Shown one piece after another: positions 48,040 to 59,756 of a stretch of 64,000 nt of DNA. Source of the stretch: Adiantum capillus-veneris (taxonomy: Eukaryota; Streptophyta; Polypodiopsida; Polypodiales; Pteridaceae); the NCBI GenBank assembly GCA_014529385.2, contig CM043964.1, positions 110,325,165-110,389,164 of the forward strand. Direction: 5' to 3'. A program made the position numbers and the translations under genes. The first letter of the stretch is position 1, and every line of letters starts with the position of its first letter. The notes beneath the pieces are model-generated. The model saw nothing but the letters and a program-made list of their open reading frames with translations. It was not told the origin of the DNA and did no database searches.

Positions 48040-48445
48040 GGAATTTTTTTAGTTTGAATTTTCATACCGCTATGCTACCGAAATTTTGATTGCTTATCAA
48101 TATCATCATGCTTTTTGTTAATGTTTGAAAACATAATCATGATTTCACGTATACAGAAAAGTTAGTCAAGCTTCACGGAAGCAAGTATGGAATGGAAAAT
48201 TTTTTTGTTTGTATTTTCGCGCCGTTATGCTGTCGAAATTTTGATTGCTTGTGAATATAATCATGCTTTTTGTTCATGTTTAGAAACATAATCACGGTTT
48301 CATGTATACACAAAAGTTAGGCAAGCTTCACGGAAGCTAATATAGAATAGGAAAGCTTAACAAAAGTTAGGCAAGCTTTCACAAAAGCAAGTATAGAATG
48401 GTTTTATTTTTATTTTTCACGTTGTTATGCTGTCAAAATTTCATT
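48040..48445. repeat. Three direct repeats downstream of copy A
   Basis: Cores at 48065-48086, 48219-48241 and 48419-48441 are variants of acgccgttatgctgccgaaattt, the core found twice upstream (43047-43069, 43655-43677), all in the same orientation. Each is preceded by gcaagtatggaatgg-like text and followed by ttgattgctt. Confidence 0.85.
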
Positions 48446-49268
48446 TGCTTGTCAGTATTTCTTTACACTGTCGGTCTAAGAATATATATAGTTTTATATA
48501 TAATATTTATATTATATATATAATATATTTTTATTTATTTATTTATATGTGTGTGTTTATGTACGTAAGGAGATCTTCAACTCGGTAAAGTGTTTTTAAG
48601 TACTTGTTTATACAATATATATAGTTATTTATACGTGTGTGTTTATGTACGTATGCAGTTCTTCAACTTAGTAAAGTGTTCTTAATTACTATTTTATATG
48701 CAAGAGTCTATGCGTGTTTCATTACTTTGAGGTCTTCGCCCAAACAAGTACAACCATCAATATTTTTTAGATTCCTAGTTTCAAATTGGCTTATTAGGCA
48801 TTCATCCTTGTTTGCAACAACACCTACATGGACAGGAAAGTATATTCTACTAAAAGTAGGGTAAATACTAAAGACATGCTCATCTTTTTCTTGCATTATA
48901 TAAAAAACTCACATAGATTTTCTTTACATTTTTGGCTTTCAAATAGCTTGTAGTTACATTTGACGCTTCAGTTTAGCTACAAGATATCAACAATACCCTA
49001 AATTATGACAGATCTTGAAGATGTGTTAGTAGACCAGGCCGATTAAAAGTATCACAGCTACTTCAATAATAATAAGTCAGACAGAGACATATGAATTATT
49101 CTCGCCAAGGCGCTGAAGAGTGGAACACCATCATATAGTTAAAATAAGCATCATATAATTAAAATAAGTTGTTTACATGATTACGTAGGGAATCAAACCT
49201 GCACACACACACACACACACAATACAACTTGCATCACACTAGTACAATTTATCATGTGCTAGTGCATA
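48446..49268. other. AT-rich stretch without genes
   Basis: TA-rich runs at 48481-48560 and a short duplication (gtgtgtttatgtacgta at about 48549 and 48637). A short (CA)n at 49203-49220. No coding frame is supported. Confidence 0.6.
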
Positions 49269-49274
49269 TTTATT
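49269..49274 (-). terminator. Poly(A) signal of the 118-codon gene
   Basis: Minus-strand AATAAA begins 40 nt after the stop codon at 49314. Confidence 0.5.
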
Positions 49275-49313
49275 TAACTATATTATTTAGTGCATAATTA
49301 TTTAAAGCTTGCC

Positions 49314-49670
49314 TCAATCTTCTACCACATTAGAGCCAGAGATGTCGACCAGGTTGATTGTGCATTTGCAGACAAGCAAATGGTCAATCTCCGCCTGTAA
49401 AGCGGCCCTTCGAGAGCTATCTATGTACCCCCATGTCTCCCACTTGCCCAGAGCTTCTCGCATTGTCTCAAAGCCATCATTGAGTTCCTGGTCTCCGGTG
49501 TTGCGAGCGCGATTAAGGTGGTTGAACATCCGGATCGCCTTGTTTGTGTCACGCTCTCTTTGTGTAAACGTCTTCTTTTCTTCAAGGGGTGCGTTGCGGG
49601 GGAGTTTGTGAAGCTCTTCATGGATTTTTGCAACTACCTCATTACCAGTACTAGCATATCCTATAGGCAT
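49314..49670 (-). CDS. Small intact gene of unknown function (118 codons)
   Basis: A minus-strand ORF starts MPIGYASTGNEVVAKIHEEL and ends DISGSNVVED. It has no recognised domain, signal peptide or membrane segment. It is rich in charged residues and predicted helical (EEKKTFTQRERDTNKAIRMF, FETMREALGKWETWGYIDSS, RRAALQAEIDHLL). Unlike most frames in the window it has matching signals: a TATA box CCTATATAAA about 90 bp upstream and AATAAA 40 nt downstream. Its GC content is above that of its flanks. It could be a single-exon gene or one exon of a retroelement Gag-like ORF. The signals favour the former. Confidence 0.5.
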   Translation of the reverse strand: MPIGYASTGNEVVAKIHEELHKLPRNAPLEEKKTFTQRERDTNKAIRMFNHLNRARNTGDQELNDGFETMREALGKWETWGYIDSSRRAALQAEIDHLLVCKCTINLVDISGSNVVED

Positions 49671-49756
49671 TGTATAAGTACAGGGAAAATGAAAAAATCT
49701 CTCTTGATTAGCACCTCCGATTCACTTGTGCAGCATATGGTGCTTGCCTTGTAACA

Positions 49757-49766
49757 TTTATATAGG
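49757..49766 (-). promoter_or_regulatory. TATA box of the 118-codon gene
   Basis: Minus-strand CCTATATAAATG, about 90 nt before the ATG at 49670, implies a 5' untranslated leader of about 60 nt. Confidence 0.5.
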
Positions 49767-49980
49767 CTAAAGCACCATGCTCTCAAAAAGCATTGATAGT
49801 GATGGAAGAGTGGCATGTGTTAGTGACATGAGGGGTCCCACGCAGCATATGCTAACTGCTAAATTGGAACGTGCAATAATATATGCATGATTTGTCAATA
49901 TGAATATTATAATCGTCTACTACTCCACCACTAACTTTTAAAGTGGGGTGTGCAATAAAATATGCATGATTTGTCACTAC

Positions 49981-50162
49981 GATTATTATTCCCCTATAAG
50001 ATTTATAAGCATCTAAAAGTGCAATGAGTAGACAACACTAACTGCCTCTCTAAGGGCTCGGGAAACACTATGATTATTATTCTTCTATGAATACTATAGG
50101 CATATAATAGTGCAATGAGTAACCACCACAAACTGCCTCTCTAAGGGCTCGAAAAACATTAT
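49981..50162. repeat. Two-copy tandem repeat, period 91 bp
   Basis: 49981-50071 and 50072-50162 both run from gattattatt to ctaagggctcg.aaacat. Confidence 0.85.
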
Positions 50163-50206
50163 TTGTGGACCCGGATTTGGAACCTTTTCACACGCATATG
50201 AACAGG

Positions 50207-50934
<728 letters not shown>

Positions 50935-50937
<3 letters not shown>

Positions 50938-51947
50938 TCGGTACTCTCACACCCCGATCCTATCTCTATTTTACAAGTATGTTTTTCTCTCTCCGTCTAA
51001 TCCTTCTTCTCTCTCCTTCCCTCGGTACTTATTTAACATACCACAACGCCACCTTAGAGAGCATACATATAAGTGGAATCCATGCTTCTATAAACTCGAA
51101 AAAGCATCACCTGTAGCAAAAAAACACGAATTGATTAACTCGCAAATAAAATTAACCTGTAGGGAATTAGGCCCAAATTAGAAAGTCTAAGGGTGCAAGT
51201 GGGAAGAGAAGGGAGGAGAGTGGAGGACTTGCCCCACATGCTCTCATTCCCTCTTGAGGGGGTAGGGTATATATATAAGAGTGAGTTTAGTATATATCAT
51301 AAGACTGAGGACTGAGGCCTGGGCCTGGGCTTGGGCCTGATCCCGATCAAAATTTTAGTGTAGCCCCCCAGTCGCTCACGCTTAAATATTTTTCGGTTTT
51401 TTTGGTTGATTTTTTTGGTTTTTTTTAAAGGCGACGATCGCGCGTGGTTTAGGTGACCCTTTCTTGGCCACACACACTGTCAACACCTACCTAACCTCTC
51501 TGTCAACAGCTCACTACCTTATCTACTTACTAACAGTGCTGCTAACCACTAACTAATCTACTACCTAATCTGTTAACCACTCTGCTAACTGCTTACTGAC
51601 AGTGGGCTAACTGTCCACCTACTTCCTCTCTCACAACCTTACTGTGCAAAGAAATGTGCAGGCAAACCTTGATAGAAAACTGTGTACAGACTGTGTGCAA
51701 ACAGAAATTGCTAACTGCCTTCCTACTTATTCATTCACTGCGAACAAGCTAACAACTACTAATTGTGCAAAGACTGTGTGCAATCAGAAAACACAACATT
51801 ATGCAGAAATCACAGAACTTGCAGACAATACAGAAATTAACAACTTGCATAAAAACAACTCATTCCTCTTCCTCTTCCTCTTCTTTCCTACTACAAACAA
51901 CTCATAGGAGAAGCACAAAGTGCCTCTTGGGCTTAGTGCAGGGCGAT
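50935..51947. other. Noncoding region, part likely leader of the LTR-2 element
   Basis: No supported gene. CTAACTACT-type low complexity at 51475-51620. If the LTR at 51970 is a 5' LTR on the minus strand, the sequence to its left is the element leader. No gag could be found, so the interior may be deleted. Confidence 0.45.
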
Positions 51948-51965
51948 TCCCCGAAAACGGCGCCA
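51948..51965 (-). other. LTR-2 primer binding site, tRNA-Asp type
   Basis: The minus strand reads TGGCGCCGTTTTCGGGGA, four bases after the LTR end. It is close to the Gypsy-1 site. Confidence 0.8.
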
Positions 51966-51969
51966 AAAA

Positions 51970-52216
51970 TGTGCGCTCCTTGCCGCACTGTCGAAGAAAG
52001 GGCCTTGCCTAACACTGTGTGCGAGCCATAGACGGCTCCAAGCACACAACTAGCTTAACTAGTAAGCTCAAAGAAAGCGATGGTGTGTCACTCACTGCTC
52101 TACGCTTGCTTCGTGGAGGATTCCTCGCTGCGAAGAAGAAGGAGCCGCCGCTTCGCCGCGCTCAACCGCTTCGCCACCGCCGTGCCGTCGTTGCAATGCT
52201 CGATCGCACACACACA

Positions 52217-52285
<69 letters not shown>

Positions 52286-52608
52286 GGAGGTGAAGAAGAA
52301 GAAGATGGAGATGGAGATGGAGCAAGAGCACTCTTCTATTGCACAAATGAGAGAATGAGTGAATTTTAGGTTTAGTTGGCTTTTATATGAGCTCACCCCA
52401 TTCACACTTGGGCGCCCATGCTTAGCCAACTAATCCCTTGAATGTCCCAGTTAGAGTGCGCCTCTCATCGGCGATCACTCTTACCCTTTTCCTATTGGAC
52501 CGACAAGCCCAGTACCTGACTCTACCAAATAAATAATACAATTTCCACCGTAGGTTACAACGTCCGTCTCGTAGGTGATAGGGCGTGTGTGAGCCGTGAG
52601 GGTTAACA
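51970..52608 (-). mobile_element. LTR-2, complete copy (639 bp)
   Basis: On the minus strand it starts TGTTAACCCTCACGG and ends GGAGCGCACA, giving TG...CA ends, followed by the primer site. A TATA-like CATATAAAA lies at 52381-52389 and a (CA)n/(CT)n tract at 52206-52283. Fragments of the same LTR are at 5705-5936 and 60870-61105. No partner LTR or target duplication was found, so it may be a solo LTR or a truncated element. Confidence 0.8.
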
Positions 52609-52903
52609 TCCATATTTGCAGGCTCGCGGGTTTCATCTACGACAGATCTGCCCTGCAGGCTGAGTGAGTAGGGCCGCAGGGCCGCGGGGCTCATCAGGGG
52701 GAGACTGGGGAACGGCATGGACAGCGCGTAGGGTTAGATTAAGGTAGATTTTTTGCGCGCTCTCTCTCTTTACCAAATTTGTAGCAGCTCCATGGGGAGG
52801 GGGGTGAAGCTCGTGATGGCCATGAGGCATGGGAGGAGGGGGACAAGGGACTGGTTAAGGAGGGGGTTAACCATCTTTCATTAGGGGGTCATTGGGGGGT
52901 AGG
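52609..52903. other. G-rich stretch 3' of the Dof remnant
   Basis: No independent gene. On the minus strand it is C-rich, compatible with 3' sequence of the decayed Dof gene. Confidence 0.4.
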
Positions 52904-53450
52904 TTATGGGGAGGAGGGATGATTCTGTAGAAGGGTCAAGGGAGGAGGGGGCCTTGTATTAAGGGCATCATCACCATAAGGAGAGAAGGGAGAAGGGTGG
53001 TGATCAAGGTGGGGATGAGAAAGAAAGCTAGTAGAAGAGGAAGAGGTTATCATATCTTTGCCTGCTTGTAATCCTGTTGTTTTTCCTGCATCCCCCGTCG
53101 ACCGGCACATTCCTCAATGCGTCCCCCTTTGTCCAATATCTCCGGCAGCTCTTGCAAAAGTACCGCGAGTGTAACAAGCTGTAATTATTGTAGTCGCACC
53201 TCGGACACCTCACTGCAGGGGGTTGATTGCTATTGGGATTAGTGTTGGTGCTGTTTGTATTGGTATTGCTGTTGTTATTGTTGTTGTTGGAAGGATTGTT
53301 GCTTAAGCTAGTGTTGTTTGTGTTAACTGTGTTCATATTATTTTGAGGTCTAATGAATCTTGGCCTTCCTCCTAGATGCTTTGCATCTTGTTCATTTGTA
53401 CCTAGGATTCTTGCCTTCATCAACTCCGTGTCTTGCATGGCAACCTGCAA
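52904..53450 (-). pseudogene. Dof zinc-finger transcription factor, damaged
   Basis: The minus-strand exon starts after an intron acceptor (ttgcag at about 53449) and reads [20 protein letters not shown], an Asn-rich run, then the Dof domain: [44 protein letters not shown]. Dof fingers are C-X2-C-X21-C-X2-C. Here the X21 loop is only 13 residues, so about eight residues between the second Cys and YNNYS are missing. After CRKNN the annotated frame degenerates, while a +1 frame (52904-53110) continues with a plausible Ser-rich tail ([20 protein letters not shown]). Dof proteins bind AAAG sites in plant promoters. This one probably cannot fold normally. Confidence 0.8.
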
Positions 53451-53617
53451 ATCACTTTACCATGAACCCTCTCATTAAAATAAGAATATGAGCATCCAAA
53501 CCTAGTAAGGCTAATGTTATCACCTCCGTGTCTTGCATGGCAACCAGCAAATCACTTTACCATGAACCCTCTCATTAAAATATGCATATGAGCATCCAAA
53601 CTTAGTAAGGCTAATCT
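53421..53617. repeat. Tandem duplication over the Dof intron-exon boundary, period 100 bp
   Basis: 53421-53520 and 53521-53617 both contain ctccgtgtcttgcatggcaa plus the intron acceptor side. The start of the Dof exon and its 3' splice site are thus present twice. Confidence 0.85.
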
Positions 53618-53721
53618 CCTTCTTCACTGTTGGTCATGTCCGACGTGGTTGGTTTTTTGTGTAATAATATTAGCAATTTGGACTTGATTCATAGCCGGAG
53701 CGTCCTCACTTGCGGTTGCAG

Positions 53722-54051
53722 CTAGAGGATACAACATTGAGCACTGCCGCGGAAAAATCTGACGAGCGGGCAACAAATTTGGTACACTCTATCAAGTTCA
53801 CACAAATTTAAGTCGGAGCTTTTCAAATGCAATGGAAGTTCACTTAAATGCGTGTTATTATGGTGTTTGGCATGAAATGTAGCGACATTAACAAGTGGTG
53901 CAAATTGTAGCCATTGTTTGAATGATGGTGTATAATGCTTTTTCAAATCTTTATTGATGTAGACATTTATGGCTCCCAAAAGATGAGGCAACAAGTCAAT
54001 CAAGAGAACGTTTGATTCTCCATGCATGACCTTGAGATCTGGTCCTTCCAA
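53722..54051 (-). CDS. Unknown 109-codon ORF, antisense-overlapping copy B start
   Basis: The minus-strand ORF starts MEGPDLKVMHGESNVLLIDL and ends RFFRGSAQCCIL. It has a fairly natural composition (LPHLLGAINVYINKDLKKHY, FKQWLQFAPLVNVATFHAKH) but no recognised domain. It overlaps the first 26 bp of copy B on the other strand. It may be a fragment of an older element or a chance frame. Confidence 0.3.
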   Translation of the reverse strand: MEGPDLKVMHGESNVLLIDLLPHLLGAINVYINKDLKKHYTPSFKQWLQFAPLVNVATFHAKHHNNTHLSELPLHLKSSDLNLCELDRVYQICCPLVRFFRGSAQCCIL

Positions 54052-56569
54052 GAGAAGGCATCCAATCGATCAAGAGGCATCTTCTCATGCAGTTGCTACT
54101 CGTAGTCCTCATTTCAAACGAGGGGGAAAGAGACGTAGAAAATGCATCTTTGTTGATGATGAAGCTGTCGTGGAGGAAGGTTCTAACCATTTGGAGAGTG
54201 GGGATGATGTGAAAGGAGACGAGTCTCGAGAGCCGACAGTGGAGGTTGAAACAGGTGAGGATGTTGAAGATGAAGGTTTAACAGAGTTTGATGGGATAGG
54301 TGAGGATGATGTGGCCCAACATTCTCGACACTTGGGAAAAAAATCCCGCTGGGGATTATGAAGGATGTGTTAATTCAATTTTACTTAAAACGAAGAAGCA
54401 ACCCTCCACTTATACCTTTACGTTGTTTGGTTGCTCATGAAGCTGTTCGAGTGGCTAGAGATTCTGCATCTTGGTTGATTCCTAGTTTTGACAATGTTGC
54501 TTACTTGGATACAATGGGATCTTTTTAGGTGTCGGTGAAAGATTCCTTCGGCTCTTACATGCCTATCACTCCTCTTGTGGAAGGTAGTTGGGATCCTATT
54601 TGGCAAGCTAAGAGTGTTTCATTTGATAATCAGCTCAATAAGGAGTGGCAAGAGCTTCGAGGGCGTTTGTTTTTGGTATGGGATGGAAACCATCGGCTGA
54701 AAACATGGATGCGATGCATAAAAGAAGGTAAGAATTAACATCGATGCACTAATTGTTTGTTAGATTTAGCTGTACCTTCTTTTTTGGCTAATTTGGTGTT
54801 CTTTTGTCAAGTATGGCATGATAATGAGGAATATCATGTGAGTGTGAGATGCCAATTTTTGGAAGTAGAAAAAAAAAAGAGGCCGAACTATTACTTGCTC
54901 TTGACACCACTAATGTGTAAGTTGTAAATTTGTGGCCTTTTTGTATTTCTAAATTAATCTCGCTTTAAACTATTATTTTTCATTTGTTTATATATTTATT
55001 GTAGCATTTCACGATCAACAGTGAAACCAAATCTTGGGCATGAGATATACATGTTCCAAAAATTTGGTATCGCCAATAAAGAGAGCATTCTTGCACGTCT
55101 CACTCAAGAGGACAGAAAGTGGACTGAGATAGAGATGGCAGTTGGGAGTAGATTATATCAAGGAGTTCCTCCTTGGTATAATTCTCCTTGTGTGTTGATT
55201 TCTCAACTAGTTTGGAAGGTGATTTGTTGAATTGAGTATTAACTATATACATTTTTAAATATTGTTTACGATTCATTCATTGAATGTAGTTGTGGTTATG
55301 TAGGATGATTTTAATGCATTTATTTCAAAGGAAACTGCAAAATTGAAAGCTCTTGGATTAGATAAGGTGGAGTTTGAAAGGCGATTGCAAAAGGCAACTA
55401 AACAAGAAGAAGCTCGATTGAAGGATAGAGGTTATAAGTTTTTGACAATTGCCAATCCCGTTCATGGAGAGGAATTTTTTGAGTTGCTCTTTGATGTGAA
55501 GTGGGATGATCCATCCATGGTAAAAATCACACGAGACAAGTTAAATGCTTTGTGCTCCTCAAAACTAGCTTCTGAAAGGTATCACACTTTTCAATACTTT
55601 TTTACTAGTTTTTTGTTTATGTTTTTAAATTCTAATGAAAATAGTGACATTAAAAGAGAGTTAAATTTCTCACAGCAAAAAATTTCTACATGAATGGTAT
55701 ATGAATATACTTATATAAGATGGTGTTTAAGTTTTTGATATATTTTGGTCTTTAATGAAGGAAAAAATATATATTGGAGATGATGAGTCTTACAAAGGCC
55801 AAAGATCCAGTCTTTTCCCACTTTGGTGATGTGAAGCACTTTAGGGCTTACATTAGAAAAGAAGTCTATTGGGCTCACATGCATGATGAAGCTATGTTGA
55901 TAATAAGAAGGTTGGAGGTTGAAGAGTTCAAATTGCCAGATGGATTTGAAGCTTTTTTCAAGGTTGTTTTCTAAACTAGTCACTTTTTTCTATTAAATGT
56001 GGATTTTATTGCATTGTTTTATGATTTGAATGACTATCATAGGTGCAATTAAGAAATCATGGCTTGCAAGCTTTTCCTCAACTTTCAGGAGATATTAAAA
56101 GTGCAGGGGACTCTTCCAAAATGCCTGAGCTACAAGAGTCTTGTAAAAGGATTTTATACAGGTGAAATTTCATGAACCAACAATGTCTTTGGCTCTTATT
56201 GAAATTATTTTGCTCAAAAGATTAAATGTTGTTATGGTGTAGATGTATGTGTGAATGTGTTTTAAACGGTACACTTGCTACTATGCCTATGGTTACTGAA
56301 GATTGGTCAAAGCTAGAGGATGAAAATACTATGTATCCCGGTTCTATGGTAGAGAAGGGTATTTCTATGTGGGAGTGTAGAATTTGCCCATGGTGGTTGG
56401 ACTACCCTTTGGGGGTGATCCCAAAGCAAGAACTAGACTTACATGCAAGTAAGTGTAACACTTTTCTTTTTACCTCAAGTTAATTCTCATATTATTACAT
56501 TCTTCTATTATAATATATTCATTTTTCCTATTATCATTCAAGTCCACCAGTCTTGAACTCGTTAGCATT

Positions 56570-56572
<3 letters not shown>

Positions 56573-56610
<38 letters not shown>
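56573..56610. repeat. (CT)n microsatellite inside a copy B intron
   Basis: A 38-bp CT run between exons 56243-56449 and 56719-57045. Confidence 0.95.
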
Positions 56611-56612
<2 letters not shown>

Positions 56613-58003
56613 GCATGAAAAAATGCACAAGAAAGTATGTTCTAGTTTTTTATAAATGACTTGAGTTTGTAAATGCTAAATTAATTTTCATTATATCATT
56701 AAAATTTTCTTGTGGTAGAGTTTTTGGAAGAGAATAAAGACAAAGATAAAAACCAATCTGCTTCTTTAGAGCACTTAGAAGACATGGATCACAATCATGA
56801 CTTTGCCATGGATGGGGGCTCACAAAGAACACAAGAAAGAAATCACTCACTACCTCTTCAAAGAGAGCACCATAATCATACGAGTGGGTCAAACATGGGT
56901 GACCACAACAAAACAACCTATCCATTAGGAGGGCTAAAGATTGACATGCCTAAAGAAAGCAGTGAAAAAAGCGTTTCAATAGTGGTTGAGTCATTCATGG
57001 AGCGACCAACTTCATCAAGGCGACCAACCTCATGGAATACCGGCAAGTTTCTACTTGTTAAATATTTATTTTTTGATAGTGCAAAACAATTCTATATTAC
57101 TTATAATTAAAATAAATTTTTAATGAAAAACTGTAGGTTTTCAATTTTTGACTGTGGTAGATGCTCTTCTAGTTGATATGGCTGATGTTGATGATTTTGC
57201 CATTCAAAGGTAAAAGAAAGGTTTTGTGGCTTGTGTTATCAATATCAATAGAATGTTCAAGGTGGATGGTGTACTAAAACAAACGTTTTGTGTGTAGCAT
57301 TAAAAAATTTTTGAGCACTCAAAGTCTTGGCTTGTATCACCATTGTGGAGCACCTTGTCGTGAGGTGTTTCGCCTTATCTTTGCGGATTTCCCTACTTCT
57401 TTGTTGGTGGATGGTTTAGGCCCAATTCGAGCAGGTTACTCAAAGTTTTTGTTTATGCCTTTTTGTTTTGATCAATATCACTTGAAAAACTCATTCTAAA
57501 CATCTTTTCAAAGGTGGATTAAGCAAAAAATTCCACAATGGAATATATTTTTGCCTTCTCTTGTGCAAGGTGTGATGGATGTAGTAGAACCTTTCTTGGC
57601 AGATGAAGGCTTTTTCGTGACTCTATGTCTTGCACAACATATTGGAGAGATTATTACCCATGATATAAAGGCTGGGTTACGACTTCATCTCACATGGACT
57701 CTCATGTGTAATGGGGGATATAGACACCCAAATACCCTAGAGGAGGTGAATCAAAATACCATGTTGTTGTGAAAGATTGCATTATTAACTTGATTTTGAT
57801 TCAAGTGTGTACAATGTATGCTTATATGTAGGTAATTGATCTCACGGTGGGAGTTTTTTGTCGAGCGGATGTTGCTATACCCACATACAATAGGGAGGCA
57901 GGAGAGAAAGTCTCTCCTCGCATGTTTCCTGCATCACGAAGCTTTTTAATGGAGGAGCATCAAGAATGCACCATTGTTCTTGATATACCTATCAGAGGTG
58001 GAG

Positions 58004-58053
58004 CAGAGAGGTCACCCGACTTCTACAAGTGAGAGAGGTCACCCGACTTCTAC
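58004..58053. repeat. 25-bp tandem duplication at a copy B splice donor
   Basis: gagaggtcacccgacttcta plus caagt occurs twice in a row, giving two identical AA|GTGA donor candidates. Confidence 0.9.
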
Positions 58054-58274
58054 AAGTGACACACATATTTTAAATTTGCATGTGTAGATGGCTCTTGGCA
58101 ACCTTCACGGATGACTCAGATTATGTACTAGATGTGTTTTCAGGATGTGGATGTCTTGTCAAGGCATGTGGTGAGGTTTATCGATATTGTTTGTGCTTGG
58201 AAGGGGATGACATAGTCTATGAGGAGTGTCTCAAAAAGGTGGTTTGTGGTCCATATGTGGAAAAGAGAGTTTAG

Positions 58275-58491
58275 TATCACATCCATAGTTTTTTGAAACA
58301 ATTATTGAACACACTCTCTATTTTTTGTTTCAAGAATGTTGACATAGGACATCTAGGGTTTTATTGTGCATGTTCTTGAAGTGATTTTAATTGCATTGCT
58401 TTTGTGAACTATCTACTCTTTCTAACATCCATATCAAACACTAATGCAGACACCTTGTTAAGATTTGTTTTGAATACAGATTTCTTTGAAT

Positions 58492-58533
<42 letters not shown>

Positions 58534-58835
58534 GACTAGCATATTTAAAGAGAGTAAGTCTGAATAAGGATTTCTTTGAATGCTCTCTCTCTCTCTTCCC
58601 CCTTTCTATAGCCTAGCATATTTAAAGAGAGTAAGTTTGAGGCGTTTAATTATTCAATGTGAGGTGATGTTTTCCTATTGAATATTTCTAGGTGAATTGC
58701 AAGAATGTAAAAGATGTTGAAACAAAATGGAAAAATGCTTTAAATAAAGAAAAAAGCTCAAAATAGTTTTACATTTCATGAAAAAGCTCGAAATGGAAAG
58801 CTCGCAAAAAAAAAAGCACCCCCGCAAGAGCAATC
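58275..58835. repeat. Spacer with duplicated CT-bearing units
   Basis: 58471-58560 and 58561-58640 are related units (tttctttgaatgctctct...agcatatttaaagagagtaa), the first with a longer (CT)n (58493-58532). The rest is AT-rich without genes. Confidence 0.75.
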
Positions 58836-59756
58836 TTGATCGCAAGGATATGGTGGCCAACACTTTTTGAGATGCCAAAGAATATGTTCGAAGATGTGAT
58901 GCTTTGTCAACGAGAAAAAATGCAGACACGAATAGATAGCATGTCCTTAAGACCAATGATGGGGGCTAGAGCCTTTGCAAAATGGGGTATAGATTTTGTT
59001 GGACCGATACAACCACCTGCTTATAGAACCCAAGCTCAATATATCATTGTAGCTACTGACTATTTGACCAAGTGGTCTGAGGCTAAAGCAACTCAAAAGA
59101 ATGATGCCAGAACCACTACTGCATTCTTATATGAGTATGTATTCACGAGATATGGACTGCCAATAGAGATTGTCAGTGATCGGGGAACTCATTTCCTCAA
59201 TGAGGTAATAAAGTATTTGCTTAATGAGTTTATGGTCATCCATAACAAATCAGCTCCCTATCACCCACAAGCAAACAGATAAGTTGAGTATACGAATAAA
59301 ATTCTTAGCTCGGTACTGACTAAAGTGGTTAGTTCAGGAAGGACAGACTGGGAAATGAATCTCCATGCTGCTCTATGGGCTTATCGAGTTTCATTGAAAA
59401 CAGCTCTAAATGCTACACCCTTTAACCTTGTTCATGGCCTTGATGCCATACTGCCAATAGAATTTCTGTTGCCGACATTAAGGGTAGCACAAAATCTTGA
59501 GTGGACTGGACATGAATTGTCAGAAAGACTCGAAGATTTGGAAAATTTAGACCAGCAAAGGCTAACTGCTGTAGCTCATATCTATGCACAAAAGCGGAAA
59601 CAAAAATAGTTTTTTGATTCACACTTAATCACAAAAATCTTCAAGAAAGGGGACTTAGTTCTAATCTATTCCCTTAAGCAACACATTCCCAAGTTTAAGA
59701 AAAAGGGAAACGGAACATTTATCATTGAAGACGTATCTCAAAGTGGAGCATTATTG
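58836..59756 (+). pseudogene. Gypsy-type integrase fragment
   Basis: Frame 58836-59282 has the integrase core: AKWGIDFVGPIQPPAYRTQA (first Asp), IIVATDYLTKWSEAKATQKN, GLPIEIVSDRGTHFLNEV (second Asp) and SAPYHPQANR, then a TAA where the third acidic motif (VEYTNKIL) continues in frame. 59325-59609 follows with ALWAYRVSLKTALNATPFNL. The rest (FFDSHLITKIFKKGDLVLIY) follows another stop. It is a different lineage from Gypsy-2 and Gypsy-3 and lacks a reverse transcriptase here. Confidence 0.85.

Larger units (their letters stand above)
54026..58274 (+). pseudogene. Copy B: diverged paralogue of the ParB/methyltransferase-like gene
   Basis: Exons by alignment to copy A: 54026-54728, 54812-54916, 55005-55218, 55305-55578, 55761-55962, 56043-56161, 56243-56449, 56719-about 57045, 57137-57209, 57298-57434, 57514-57745, 57832-58028, 58088-58274. 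It starts MTLRSGPSKRRHPIDQ with a basic, then acidic N-terminal tail. The DGNHR region reads LFLVWDGNHRLKTWMRCI. The middle has IANPVHGEEFFELLFDVKW and CRICPWWLDYPLGVIPKQEL. The methyltransferase-like end reads LIFADFPTSLL, EGFFVTLCLAQ, GGAERSPDF and YVLDVFSGCGCLVKACGE. Lesions: a frameshift near 54350, TAG 54526-54528 (a Leu codon in copy A), a shift in an A-run near 54872, and an odd donor near 57045. Intron positions largely match copy A, although one intron seen in each copy is lacking in the other. Confidence 0.7.
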
